A stretch of DNA of 7,036 nt from Candidatus Pacearchaeota archaeon (GTDB lineage: Archaea > Nanobdellota > Nanobdellia > Pacearchaeales > GW2011-AR1), in assembly GCA_017609045.1 (NCBI GenBank), contig JAFCES010000028.1, positions 1 through 7,036 of the forward strand, in the 5' to 3' direction. This document shows, piece by piece, positions 1 through 6,123 of this stretch. A program made the position numbers and the translations under genes. The notes beneath the pieces are model-generated. The model made no database searches. It had not been told where the DNA came from and worked only from the letters and a program-made list of their open reading frames with translations. How positions within the stretch are numbered: the first letter of the stretch is position 1; each line of letters begins with the position of its first letter.

Positions 1-1
1 G

Positions 2-511
2 TATTCTTCAGATGACGGCTCAACTTGGACACAGGCAGAATTTACTCCCGACATTTGGTATTCTGGAATTGTCGCAGGAGACCAATTACAAACAGGAGTT
101 TATGTTGAGGATTTAGCTGGAAACAATTATACCAACCTTACTTTATACACAGATGATGTTGGATTAGTCAATTATCCTATAACAACTCCTGACATATTAT
201 CTTACTACTCTTCTGCTTATGGTTTAGATGAAGACCTGAATGGAACTCATTCTGGAATTATGACGATAAGAGTGGGAGTAAGCATAGACCCTAATGCCTT
301 CGGGACAGTTAATCATACTTTATATTTAACTTATCCTAATGGAACAATAATCTACACAATAAACGAGAGCTTTTACTCATCTTTAGACACACCAGTAAAT
401 GTAACTTTTGACACTTCTTTAGTTTCTGACGGCATATACAAAATAAATGTTACAGCAGTGGCTGATGACAACCTTAATGATATCAAAAATATGAATTTAA
501 TGCTACTATAA
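2..511 (+). CDS. Giant Ig-like surface glycoprotein, segment 1 (5'-partial, ends at a frame break)
   Basis: The frame is open from the first complete codon at position 2 to a TAA at 509-511, so the true start lies upstream of the window and the internal ATG at 260 is not a credible start. The 169 visible residues are rich in Thr, Tyr, Asn and Asp and in N-x-S/T sequons (NYT, NLT, NHT, NGT, NES, NVT). They include beta-sandwich phrases such as YSSDDGSTW and DGIYKINVTA. This is typical of extracellular Ig-like modules in archaeal surface proteins. The last residues (KNMNLMLL) do not fit the style, whereas the -1 frame from 481 (YEFNATITDGG) does. The gene therefore most likely continues in the next segment and the TAA is the result of a 1-nt loss near the A5 run at 485-489. 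Ligand or partner unknown. Confidence 0.8.
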   Translation, partial: YSSDDGSTWTQAEFTPDIWYSGIVAGDQLQTGVYVEDLAGNNYTNLTLYTDDVGLVNYPITTPDILSYYSSAYGLDEDLNGTHSGIMTIRVGVSIDPNAFGTVNHTLYLTYPNGTIIYTINESFYSSLDTPVNVTFDTSLVSDGIYKINVTAVADDNLNDIKNMNLMLL

Positions 512-2511
512 CTGATGGCGGGGCTTTGGATACGGTTCTTCTTGAATTTGATGAAATTAATTATACAGCTACTAATTTAATTGGAGACATTTGGAATGTC
601 ACTTTAACTGATTTATCAGCAGGAAGTTATAACTATAGATGGTTTGCTAATGATAGTTTAGGAAATGTGAATAATACAGAAACAGGGACATATACTATTA
701 ATAAAGCGACGAGCCAGACAAGTTTAATTTTTGATAAGACCTCTCCTCAAACTTATGGGGCAAGCATAAATGCAACCTGCAGTGTAATAATTGGAGAAGT
801 TTCAGCTGTTTTATATAGAGATGGTGTTGATGTAAGCAGTGAAAATGGAGAAAACATAGTATTAGGGGCTGGGACTTATAATTATGAATGTAACTATACA
901 GAAACACAAAATTATACAGCTTCAACTAATCAATCAACTTTTATAATAAACAAGGCAACCCCCTCTGGAACAATAACAGGAACTACTCCAATAACATACG
1001 GGACTGCTGGAGATGTAGAAGGAACAGAAACAAATACAGGCGATGGCGGCTGTGTTTATAAGTTTTATAGAGACAATGTTGAGGTAAGCAATCCAGACAA
1101 TTCAGTTTTGGCAGCAGGAACTTATGATTATGTTTACAATACAACTGGTTGCGATAATTATACAGAAGTTGCGAGTTTAGATACTTTTACTCTCACTATA
1201 AATAAGGCAACAACTACACTCAACTTATATTTAGACGGAACAGAGGGAGATTTAAAAGAACCAGAACCCCATACCATTAATGCAACTTGTTATGCTTCAA
1301 ATACACAAGGCGATTTGAATTTAACAAGAAACGGAACACAAGTTGATTATGGTTTATCTCCTGTAAATGTAACTGAAACTTTAAATAGTGGAGTTTATAA
1401 TTATACTTGTTATTATGCAGAAACACAAAATTATACTTCTGCCATAAAAAGCTATATTGCTAATATCACTTTTGTTGATGACACTCCTCCGGACCTAACT
1501 ATAGACTTCCCTACAAATACAACTTATACAATTAATAATCTAAGTTTAAATGTATCTTCAACTGCCACAGACATAGACACATGGGTCTGGTCTAATGATA
1601 GTTTTGCTACAAACCATTCATTTATACCGAACACATCAATAGTTTGGGAAGAAGGGCAGACTGTTTTATCAGTAGGAGTAAATGACACGTCAGGAAACTT
1701 CAATTCAACTTCCGTAACTTTTGTAGTAGATACAATCCCTCCGCATATCACAATAGACCATCCCCAAAATATAAGTTATAATTATAATAATATTAGTTTA
1801 AATGTGTCTGCAAATGAAGTAATTACAACTTGGATATGGTCTAATGATTCAGGTTTGAATAACAGAACATTCACACCAAATACAACAATAGTCTGGGAAG
1901 ATGGGAAAAATAACATAACAGTCTGGGGGGATGATGCAGCAGGAAACTGGGGAAATGCCACTGTTTTGTTTGTAGTAGATACAATCGCTCCTCCAACTTA
2001 TGTAAATGCTTCTCCTCAGTATATAGATAAGGGTGGAGTAGTAACAGTAAATTTTACAGTATTTCAAGATGCTGGTGTTGGAATTGGCACATTTGTTTTT
2101 AATATTACTTCGCCAAATGGGACTGAAACATTTCATTCAGATTGCGTTTATAACGGAAATTGCACTTTATCTATAGAATTTGGGACATCTGATTATGCGG
2201 GTCAAGTAGGTTATTATAATGTTTCTGTATGGGTAAATGATACATTAGGTAATTGGATTCAAAATACAACTTGGTATTATGTAAATGATACAACACCACC
2301 AGACCTAACTATAGACTTCCCTACAAATACAACCTACTCAATTTCAAACTTATCTCTAAATGTAAGCTCAACTGCCTCAGACATAGACACCTGGATTTGG
2401 TCTAATGACTCTTTCACAACTAATTACTCTTTCACACCGAACACATCAATAGTCTGGGAAGATGGACAGCATACTTTACATGTAGGAGTAAACGACCTCC
2501 GCATTTTATAA
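481..2511 (+). CDS. Giant Ig-like surface glycoprotein, segment 2 (middle; frame breaks at both ends)
   Basis: The frame is open from just after a TGA at 478-480. The first in-frame start-like codon is a TTG at 526, which has no ribosome binding site and lies inside a domain, so I treat this as continuation, not a separate gene. Modules in order: a short Ig-like unit (to about 690); three MBG-like units each ending in INKA (about 700-954, 946-1206, 1198-1473), each with a cysteine pair; two PPxxTIDxPxN units (1486-1737 and 1738-1992); a linker Ig unit with a close Cys pair (about 1990-2290); and a third PPxxTID unit (2296-2496). Dozens of N-x-S/T sequons point to an N-glycosylated protein outside the cell. 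The final residues (DLRIL, then TAA at 2509-2511) are out of style, while the -1 frame continues with PPHFITIPNN. Role: probable adhesin or spike stalk, inferred from architecture only. Confidence 0.85.
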   Translation, partial: YQKYEFNATITDGGALDTVLLEFDEINYTATNLIGDIWNVTLTDLSAGSYNYRWFANDSLGNVNNTETGTYTINKATSQTSLIFDKTSPQTYGASINATCSVIIGEVSAVLYRDGVDVSSENGENIVLGAGTYNYECNYTETQNYTASTNQSTFIINKATPSGTITGTTPITYGTAGDVEGTETNTGDGGCVYKFYRDNVEVSNPDNSVLAAGTYDYVYNTTGCDNYTEVASLDTFTLTINKATTTLNLYLDGTEGDLKEPEPHTINATCYASNTQGDLNLTRNGTQVDYGLSPVNVTETLNSGVYNYTCYYAETQNYTSAIKSYIANITFVDDTPPDLTIDFPTNTTYTINNLSLNVSSTATDIDTWVWSNDSFATNHSFIPNTSIVWEEGQTVLSVGVNDTSGNFNSTSVTFVVDTIPPHITIDHPQNISYNYNNISLNVSANEVITTWIWSNDSGLNNRTFTPNTTIVWEDGKNNITVWGDDAAGNWGNATVLFVVDTIAPPTYVNASPQYIDKGGVVTVNFTVFQDAGVGIGTFVFNITSPNGTETFHSDCVYNGNCTLSIEFGTSDYAGQVGYYNVSVWVNDTLGNWIQNTTWYYVNDTTPPDLTIDFPTNTTYSISNLSLNVSSTASDIDTWIWSNDSFTTNYSFTPNTSIVWEDGQHTLHVGVNDLRIL
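1492..1686 (+). repeat. Direct repeat copy A (module-encoding, pairs with 2302-2496)
   Basis: This 195-nt stretch aligns without gaps to 2302-2496 at a constant offset of 810 nt. The first 32 nt are identical (1492-1523 versus 2302-2333) and the rest is similar with mostly scattered substitutions. Both encode the PPDLTIDFPTN module. Similarity stops right after the codons for VGVND. The offset equals 270 codons, so one extra PPxxTID unit plus the linker unit lies between the copies. Confidence 0.85.
2302..2496 (+). repeat. Direct repeat copy B (pairs with 1492-1686, ends at the second frame break)
   Basis: Second copy of the 195-nt module repeat. Copy A continues after VGVND with about 17 more codons (TSGNF... 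to VVDTI) before its PPHI. Copy B jumps directly to the equivalent CCTCCGCAT string at 2496-2504. Relative to copy A this is a 52-nt shortening, which is out of frame by one base and accounts for the premature TAA at 2509. Confidence 0.8.
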
Positions 2512-4085
2512 CAATCCCAAATAATGTTTCAATAGAATATCCAAACGGATTTAATGTAAGTTTTGTAGCAACTAACGGAGGGAAATTTGATAACTTCACA
2601 ATCAATGATACAATTCATTTTACAATTAACTCTTCAGGATATTTCCAGAACCTAACTACTTTGTCAGCAGGATACTACCAAATTAATGTTTCAATAAACG
2701 ACACAGCTGGAAACTGGAATTTTACTATCTTCGGTGTAAATATCACCCAAAACACAACCTATGTCCTGGATTTAACAATCACTCCAAGTCTGAATGAAGT
2801 TTATGGAACTACAACAACACCAACAGGTTCAGGATGCCCGTCGGAGATTATCTGCAATTTGTATTTAAACAACCAATCTGCAACAAACGGCTTGGGAGTA
2901 GTTTTAGGGGCGGGAAATTGGAATTATACCTACAATTCAACGGGCAATATGAATTATTCATATAAAGAAATCTCTAAAATCTTAATAATAAACAAATCCA
3001 CTTTATCAGCATCATTAACTTCTTCAAATGGATGGACAGTTACTTATGCAGAAGGAACAACTATCAATTATACAGAGTCAAATTCAGGCGATGCAGATGT
3101 TACTTATCTTATCTATAGGGATGGAGCGTTAATTGGTTCTGGAGGGGAGTTTGCAAACTTTTCTGCAGCAACATACTCTTATGTCCTGAATTCAACTGGA
3201 GGCCAGAATTATTCTTTAGATACTAATCTTGATTCAGAAACCCTGACAATAAACAAAGCGGCTGGAATAATTTATGTTTATATCAATCATACAAGAAGCA
3301 ATTACTCTGCTCTTAATACTACAGAAACTGGAGTCCCTAATATATCACTCAATGCGACTCTTTACTCTGGAGAGGGAGATATAGAATTATGGCTTAATGG
3401 AAGCCTTATAAATAGCGGGAGTTCTCCTCTTTATAATCTTACTAATCTTTCTATAGGTTACTACAATGTGACAGGATTTTATTCAGGAAATGAAAATTAC
3501 TCTGCTAGTATAGAGTTTTTCTGGATAAATATCTCTTTTTATGTCACTCCAGACGATTTTCCGGTTTTAGTAATCTTCAGTCCATTAAACAAAACATATT
3601 CCAACTCCACAATTCATCTATTAGTCTCAGCTTCCGATGATATTGGAATTTCGTCTTATTGGTATAGTCTGGATGGAGAGGACAACAAAAGCTTCACACC
3701 CAACAAGACTTTAAAGAATCTGGGATGGGAGGCATCTCATACCTTATTTGTGTATGTAAATGATACTGCGAACCAAATATCTTCCGAACAGAGAACCTTC
3801 TATGTGGGTGAAGACAACACCGCAAAAATATACTATTATTTTTATGTTTGCCTTTTCTTTGTAGTAATACTAATATTCATAATTGGATACTCCACTGACG
3901 ACCCAGTCATAAATATTTTCGGAAGCATGGTGTTGCTTGTATGGGCATTGGCAATATGGCAGCTGGGTTACCCTGGATTTGACAATTTATTTTTAAAGAG
4001 GTCAACATTTTTAATAGTTCTTTCCCTGTCTACATGGTTTATGTTGACGAATGCTAATAAACTAATGAAGGAGGGAATTGGTTAA
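2496..4085 (+). CDS. Giant Ig-like surface glycoprotein, segment 3 with three-TM C-terminal anchor
   Basis: This frame carries on where segment 2 derails. It starts PPHFITIPNN and forms a cadherin-like unit of the NFTINDT...FTINSSGY...LSAGYYQINV type (2496 to about 2750). The only in-frame start-like codon, TTG 2661, sits inside that unit and has no ribosome binding site. Three more MBG-like units follow (about 2768-2999, 2989-3259, 3250-3535), then a fourth PPxxTID-like unit (about 3555-3805). The protein ends in three hydrophobic segments (about 3831-3890, 3912-3968, 4002-4058) and a short tail, KLMKEGIG. The modules should sit outside the cell or particle with the C-terminus in the membrane. 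Most surface proteins of this build have a single C-terminal TM, so the three-TM end is notable; it resembles the next gene's product. The stop codon overlaps the TTG-start version of the downstream gene, which suggests coupled translation. Confidence 0.85.
   Translation, partial: PPHFITIPNNVSIEYPNGFNVSFVATNGGKFDNFTINDTIHFTINSSGYFQNLTTLSAGYYQINVSINDTAGNWNFTIFGVNITQNTTYVLDLTITPSLNEVYGTTTTPTGSGCPSEIICNLYLNNQSATNGLGVVLGAGNWNYTYNSTGNMNYSYKEISKILIINKSTLSASLTSSNGWTVTYAEGTTINYTESNSGDADVTYLIYRDGALIGSGGEFANFSAATYSYVLNSTGGQNYSLDTNLDSETLTINKAAGIIYVYINHTRSNYSALNTTETGVPNISLNATLYSGEGDIELWLNGSLINSGSSPLYNLTNLSIGYYNVTGFYSGNENYSASIEFFWINISFYVTPDDFPVLVIFSPLNKTYSNSTIHLLVSASDDIGISSYWYSLDGEDNKSFTPNKTLKNLGWEASHTLFVYVNDTANQISSEQRTFYVGEDNTAKIYYYFYVCLFFVVILIFIIGYSTDDPVINIFGSMVLLVWALAIWQLGYPGFDNLFLKRSTFLIVLSLSTWFMLTNANKLMKEGIG
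4070..4075 (+). promoter_or_regulatory. Ribosome binding site for the three-TM gene
   Basis: GGAGGG lies inside the last codons of the glycoprotein gene. It is 2 nt before TTG 4078 and 11 nt before ATG 4087. The distance is short for the TTG and long for the ATG, so it does not settle the start; I prefer the ATG. Confidence 0.6.
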
Positions 4086-4086
4086 A

Positions 4087-4335
4087 ATGGACTTGCCAGT
4101 AATTTATCTGATAATTTTATTGAGCTATTTAATGCTTATGTTTGCATTTATTATTAGAAGTTATATCTTTATGATGCTAACCTGTTTACTAATGTTTTCA
4201 GTAAGCATATATACTTTCATTCACGGAATAGGTTCTTTTGCACCCAACAATTTTGTGGTGATGATGTTTTCAGCTGTAACTTTTGGCTTGGCTGCATACA
4301 TAAGTTTAAAAGCCACTTTTGAGTTAATAAAATAA
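4087..4335 (+). CDS. Small three-TM membrane protein
   Basis: 82 residues from ATG 4087 (MDLPVIYLI...); an alternative TTG start at 4078 would add three residues and overlap the upstream stop. Three hydrophobic segments fill almost the whole chain (about residues 4-22, 27-45 and 55-74), with a short loop GIGSFAPNN between the second and third and a polar tail ELIK. Its layout matches the last ~83 residues of the upstream glycoprotein: TM, short turn, TM, Gly/Phe/Asn loop, TM, and a short tail containing Leu and Lys. This suggests the two are related and may pack together in the membrane. I do not recognise a named family. Position immediately after the glycoprotein suggests a partner or membrane-scaffold role (inference). 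Confidence 0.8.
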   Translation: MDLPVIYLIILLSYLMLMFAFIIRSYIFMMLTCLLMFSVSIYTFIHGIGSFAPNNFVVMMFSAVTFGLAAYISLKATFELIK

Positions 4336-4344
4336 AAAGGAGGT
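4335..4344 (+). promoter_or_regulatory. Strong ribosome binding site for the 55-aa gene
   Basis: AAAAAGGAGGT starts at the upstream stop codon and ends 4 nt before ATG 4349. It is a near-perfect match to the 16S 3' end and supports the short downstream gene as real. Confidence 0.85.
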
Positions 4345-4348
4345 AAAA

Positions 4349-4516
4349 ATGGTTTCAGAAACCAAAAAAGACAAAGAAAAATATGAGGTGATTGATGTAA
4401 GTATCCAGACTGAACCTGCGATAAAAGATGTTGAAGAAGAGCAAATATTTAACATTTATTCGGCAATCTGCAAAATTATGAATGACATCCATGACATAAA
4501 AAAACAGATAACTTGA
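4349..4516 (+). CDS. 55-aa acidic/charged hypothetical protein
   Basis: Short gene (ATG 4349, TGA 4514-4516) with a strong ribosome binding site 4 nt upstream. The product begins MVSETKKDKEKYEVIDVSI, has a middle QTEPAIKDVEEEQIF and ends in a likely amphipathic helix (IYSAICKIMNDIHDIKKQ). No signal peptide or membrane segment. The pattern 'YEVxxV - hydrophobic - acidic - C-terminal helix' looks like short proteins I associate with DPANN archaeal sequences, but I cannot name the family or verify this. The next start follows one base after its stop, so the two are almost certainly translated together. The helix could mediate self-association (inference). Confidence 0.8.
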   Translation: MVSETKKDKEKYEVIDVSIQTEPAIKDVEEEQIFNIYSAICKIMNDIHDIKKQIT

Positions 4517-4517
4517 A

Positions 4518-4856
4518 ATGGAGATTACATTTCAGAGAGCAGATGAGGTGGCAATAGTAAGAATAACTGGGAAATCTTTGCTTTTCTCATCTGCTGTCAC
4601 AAATTTCCAGCAATTTGTCCCGATTGAATGTTTAAAATTAAGCATCTCTGGAGTTTTAAAAGAGTTCCCAGACTTAAAAGGGAGACCCGATAGAGAAATC
4701 AGAATTGAGGCAATTTCAAGATTAAAGGAACATGTGAAGAAATTAAAGGATGAAAAGGCCATAATGAAATATGTGATAGATGAGTTGGAGAAGTTCGGTT
4801 GGAATGCAATTCTCCTTAAAAAAGAGGGTTTTAGACCCATAAATCTTAGAAAATGA
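4518..4856 (+). CDS. 112-aa soluble hypothetical protein (EFPDL / EGFRP motifs)
   Basis: ATG 4518 is one base after the previous stop and has no ribosome binding site of its own, consistent with translational coupling. The N-terminal half looks beta-rich (MEITFQRADEVAIVRITG), followed by GVLKEFPDLKG at about residues 45-55. The C-terminal half is two charged helices (EAISRLKEHVKKL; AIMKYVIDELEKFGW) and a tail EGFRPINLRK. No membrane segment or signal peptide. The EFPDL and EGFRP elements look like conserved motifs of an unnamed family I associate with archaeal metagenome sequences; this is memory and unverified. The EFPDLKG segment plus helices could be a small binding or adaptor fold; no catalytic residues are evident. 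Confidence 0.85.
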   Translation: MEITFQRADEVAIVRITGKSLLFSSAVTNFQQFVPIECLKLSISGVLKEFPDLKGRPDREIRIEAISRLKEHVKKLKDEKAIMKYVIDELEKFGWNAILLKKEGFRPINLRK

Positions 4857-5050
4857 TAGATGACAGACGGTATCATTATAAGTGGATTTTAATTTTTGCC
4901 AGAGACATCTTTTTGATTTTAGCTATTATGGGAGTTCATTTTTATACTAACTTTAATTCAAGAGCTGTTTTTCTGATTACTGGAATGTTAGTTGTATGGA
5001 TTACTTGGCAAATCTCTGATTTTTTAAATTACAGACGGAGGTTAGGATGA
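4853..5050 (+). CDS. 65-aa two-TM membrane protein
   Basis: ATG 4853 overlaps the preceding TGA in the ATGA arrangement, which supports this start. The N-terminus is polar and basic (MIDDRRYHYK). Two hydrophobic segments follow (about residues 11-31 and 37-54), separated by YTNFNSRA, and the chain ends in a basic NYRRRLG. By the positive-inside rule both termini should face the cytoplasm or particle interior, with a tiny external loop. No recognised family. As the second very small membrane protein in this run, it fits a membrane-structure module. Confidence 0.85.
   Translation: MIDDRRYHYKWILIFARDIFLILAIMGVHFYTNFNSRAVFLITGMLVVWITWQISDFLNYRRRLG
5037..5042 (+). promoter_or_regulatory. Ribosome binding site for the 45-aa TM gene
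   Basis: GGAGGT within the last codons of the two-TM gene, 4 nt before ATG 5047. It supports the tiny downstream gene. Confidence 0.8.
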
Positions 5051-5184
5051 AATTAGAGGACATAATTGCATATTTAATTTTGTTTATCATTTTGTTTTTA
5101 ATCTATAGCAAAATCAGAGATAAATCTTTGAAAGAAACTTGGGAGGAAATTGTTGAATTGTTCAAACCTAAAATTGAGGAATGA
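5047..5184 (+). CDS. 45-aa single-TM protein
   Basis: ATG 5047 overlaps the preceding TGA (ATGA), has GGAGGT 4 nt upstream, and the stop TGA at 5182-5184 overlaps the next ATG. The product has a short acidic N-terminus (MKLEDIIAY), one hydrophobic helix (about residues 6-21), then a charged helix (KIRDKSLKETWEEIVELF) ending KPKIEE. Such N-anchored microproteins with a charged tail appear in archaeal membrane complexes and in virion membranes, but no family is assigned. Both flanking overlaps and the ribosome binding site make it a real gene in spite of its length. Confidence 0.85.
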   Translation: MKLEDIIAYLILFIILFLIYSKIRDKSLKETWEEIVELFKPKIEE

Positions 5185-5600
5185 AGATGGAAGAAGATAT
5201 GTCACAAGAAGAAGCACAGCTTCTGGACGAGCTTGAAGCGGCAGGATACGGATTTCCGAAAGGAGAAGAGAGCCAGAGTATCTTCTCTTTTTTCAAGAGA
5301 GTTATCTTTATGCCAGACACAACGAGGACGGCAAATTTGACAGAGGAAGAGTTGGGAATTGCAAAAGTTCCAGTTAGGACAAATTTGGAACTGGCGGAAT
5401 ACTGCAAACATCAGGGATTGACAGGATTAGGTGAATTTTTTTTCAGAGAGGCGCAGATAATAACAAACACCTCTTTAAGCAGAGACGGATTCTTGGACAA
5501 ACTGGCAGTAACCCAGAAAAGAGAAGTTGAAAGCAAGAAGAGGGAGTTCACTCAAAAACAGAAGAAGAATTGGTTTAAAAAAACAGAACCGCCTGGTTAA
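5181..5600 (+). CDS. 139-aa soluble hypothetical protein (VPVRT / TSLSRDGFL motifs)
   Basis: ATG 5181 overlaps the previous stop. A second ATG at 5187 lies 6 nt after GAGGA (5176-5180) and may be the start in use, giving 137 residues. The N-terminus is acidic (EEAQLLDELEAAGYGFPKGE), followed by SIFSFFKRV, a segment ANLTEEELGIAKVPVRT (about residues 51-67), a likely helical hairpin (LELAEYCKHQGLTGLGEFFFREAQII), TSLSRDGFLDKLAVTQ (about 97-112), and a basic tail rich in Lys and Gln. No membrane segment. The ELG-VPVRT plus TSLSxxGFL layout looks like an unnamed protein family I loosely associate with archaeal mobile or viral regions, unverified. The basic tail could contact nucleic acid or the membrane. 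It crosses a T8 run (5436-5443) without a frame break. Confidence 0.85.
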   Translation: MKMEEDMSQEEAQLLDELEAAGYGFPKGEESQSIFSFFKRVIFMPDTTRTANLTEEELGIAKVPVRTNLELAEYCKHQGLTGLGEFFFREAQIITNTSLSRDGFLDKLAVTQKREVESKKREFTQKQKKNWFKKTEPPG

Positions 5601-5615
5601 ATTCAAGCTCTACTG

Positions 5616-5624
5616 AGAGGAGGT
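5616..5624 (+). promoter_or_regulatory. Strong ribosome binding site for the tail-anchored protein gene
   Basis: AGAGGAGGT in the 29-nt gap, 5 nt before ATG 5630, fixes that start. Confidence 0.85.
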
Positions 5625-5629
5625 TAAAA

Positions 5630-6121
5630 ATGGAAAATGAACGAGAAAGTTTGAAAGCAAAACTTGATAGACTTATAGAATTGACAGAGAACCAGAAGGC
5701 AAAGAAATTCCGATTGCCACTTGGAGCAAGATTGTTCGCCAAAATGAAGGCAAAGAAAGACTATGTAATTGTTCAGTATATCAAAACCAACGGCAATGTG
5801 GTATTTAAGATGGTTCCAATTAAAGACAACACCACAATGATTAATGAAGTGTATCATGAAGCGACAGCTGGAGACATTTTGAGATACAAAGGGCTTCCGT
5901 TAATCATACAGCCGGAATGGAGCATCACCCCATTCAGTCCGAGAACCCACATGAAAGAGACAGTTGCTGAAGGGAAACTTAGTTCAGCAGAGAAATACAT
6001 TATCAACAGAATTAAGATGGACTTAGTCAAAAAAACCAAATTTAATGTTAAAGCGGTGGGAATACTTATATTTATCTTGATTGGAGCCGCCATAATTTTA
6101 AGTTACTTTGGAGTGATTTAA
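5630..6121 (+). CDS. 163-aa tail-anchored membrane protein with N-terminal coiled coil
   Basis: Strong ribosome binding site 5 nt upstream of ATG 5630. Residues 1-25 form a short charged heptad-like helix (SLKAKLDRLIELTENQ). A basic linker, FRLPLGARLFAKMKAKK, leads to a compact beta-rich domain (about 44-110; DYVIVQYI, GNVVFKMVPI, LRYKGLPLIIQPEW, SITPFSP). A helix (SSAEKYIINRIKMDLVKK) then leads to one hydrophobic segment near the C-terminus (about 142-160). The protein should therefore be tail-anchored with its domain on the cytoplasmic or particle-interior side. No signal peptide. No named family recognised; no catalytic motif seen. It could link the membrane proteins of this run to an internal partner (inference). 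Confidence 0.88.
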   Translation: MENERESLKAKLDRLIELTENQKAKKFRLPLGARLFAKMKAKKDYVIVQYIKTNGNVVFKMVPIKDNTTMINEVYHEATAGDILRYKGLPLIIQPEWSITPFSPRTHMKETVAEGKLSSAEKYIINRIKMDLVKKTKFNVKAVGILIFILIGAAIILSYFGVI

Positions 6122-6123
6122 TT

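Larger units (their letters stand above)
2..4085 (+). pseudogene. Reconstructed single glycoprotein gene interrupted by two -1 frame breaks
   Basis: The three open segments read as one continuous modular protein if one base is restored near 483-490 and one near 2496. Restoring an A in the A5 run gives a smooth join into YEFNATITDGG; restoring a C gives VGVND-PPHFIT. Neither downstream segment has a ribosome binding site or plausible start, and all three share composition, sequon density and module types. Whether the gene is truly broken or the breaks are assembly errors cannot be decided from one sequence. Longer homopolymers nearby are read through in intact genes (T8 at 5436-5443, A8 at 6133-6140, A9 at 6232-6240), which argues against indiscriminate homopolymer errors. 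The label pseudogene is therefore provisional. Confidence 0.6.

Noticed and set aside
483..492. Programmed -1 ribosomal frameshift at the A-run
   Set aside because: The codons at the run do not form a proper X XXY YYZ slippery heptamer, no obvious downstream structure is seen, and a second break of the same sense occurs at a site with no slippery sequence.
526..528. TTG as the start of a separate 661-residue protein
   Set aside because: There is no ribosome binding site, the frame is already open from 481, and the codon lies inside an Ig-like module that fits the upstream segment.
1524..2136. Minus-strand frames opposite the glycoprotein (1524-1751, 1849-2136, also 698-925)
   Set aside because: They are antisense to clear modules and have unusual compositions and no promoter or ribosome binding site.
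1492..2496. CRISPR or mobile-element repeat
   Set aside because: The two copies are 195 nt, 810 nt apart, diverged, and encode the same protein module in frame, so they are protein-domain repeats.
2661..2663. TTG as the start of a separate 474-residue protein
   Set aside because: It lies in the middle of the cadherin-like unit (LTTLSAGYY); the frame is open from before 2496 and no ribosome binding site is present.
4532..4876. 114-residue minus-strand frame
   Set aside because: It is an exact shadow of the 112-residue plus-strand gene, which has coupled start and stop contacts with its neighbours.
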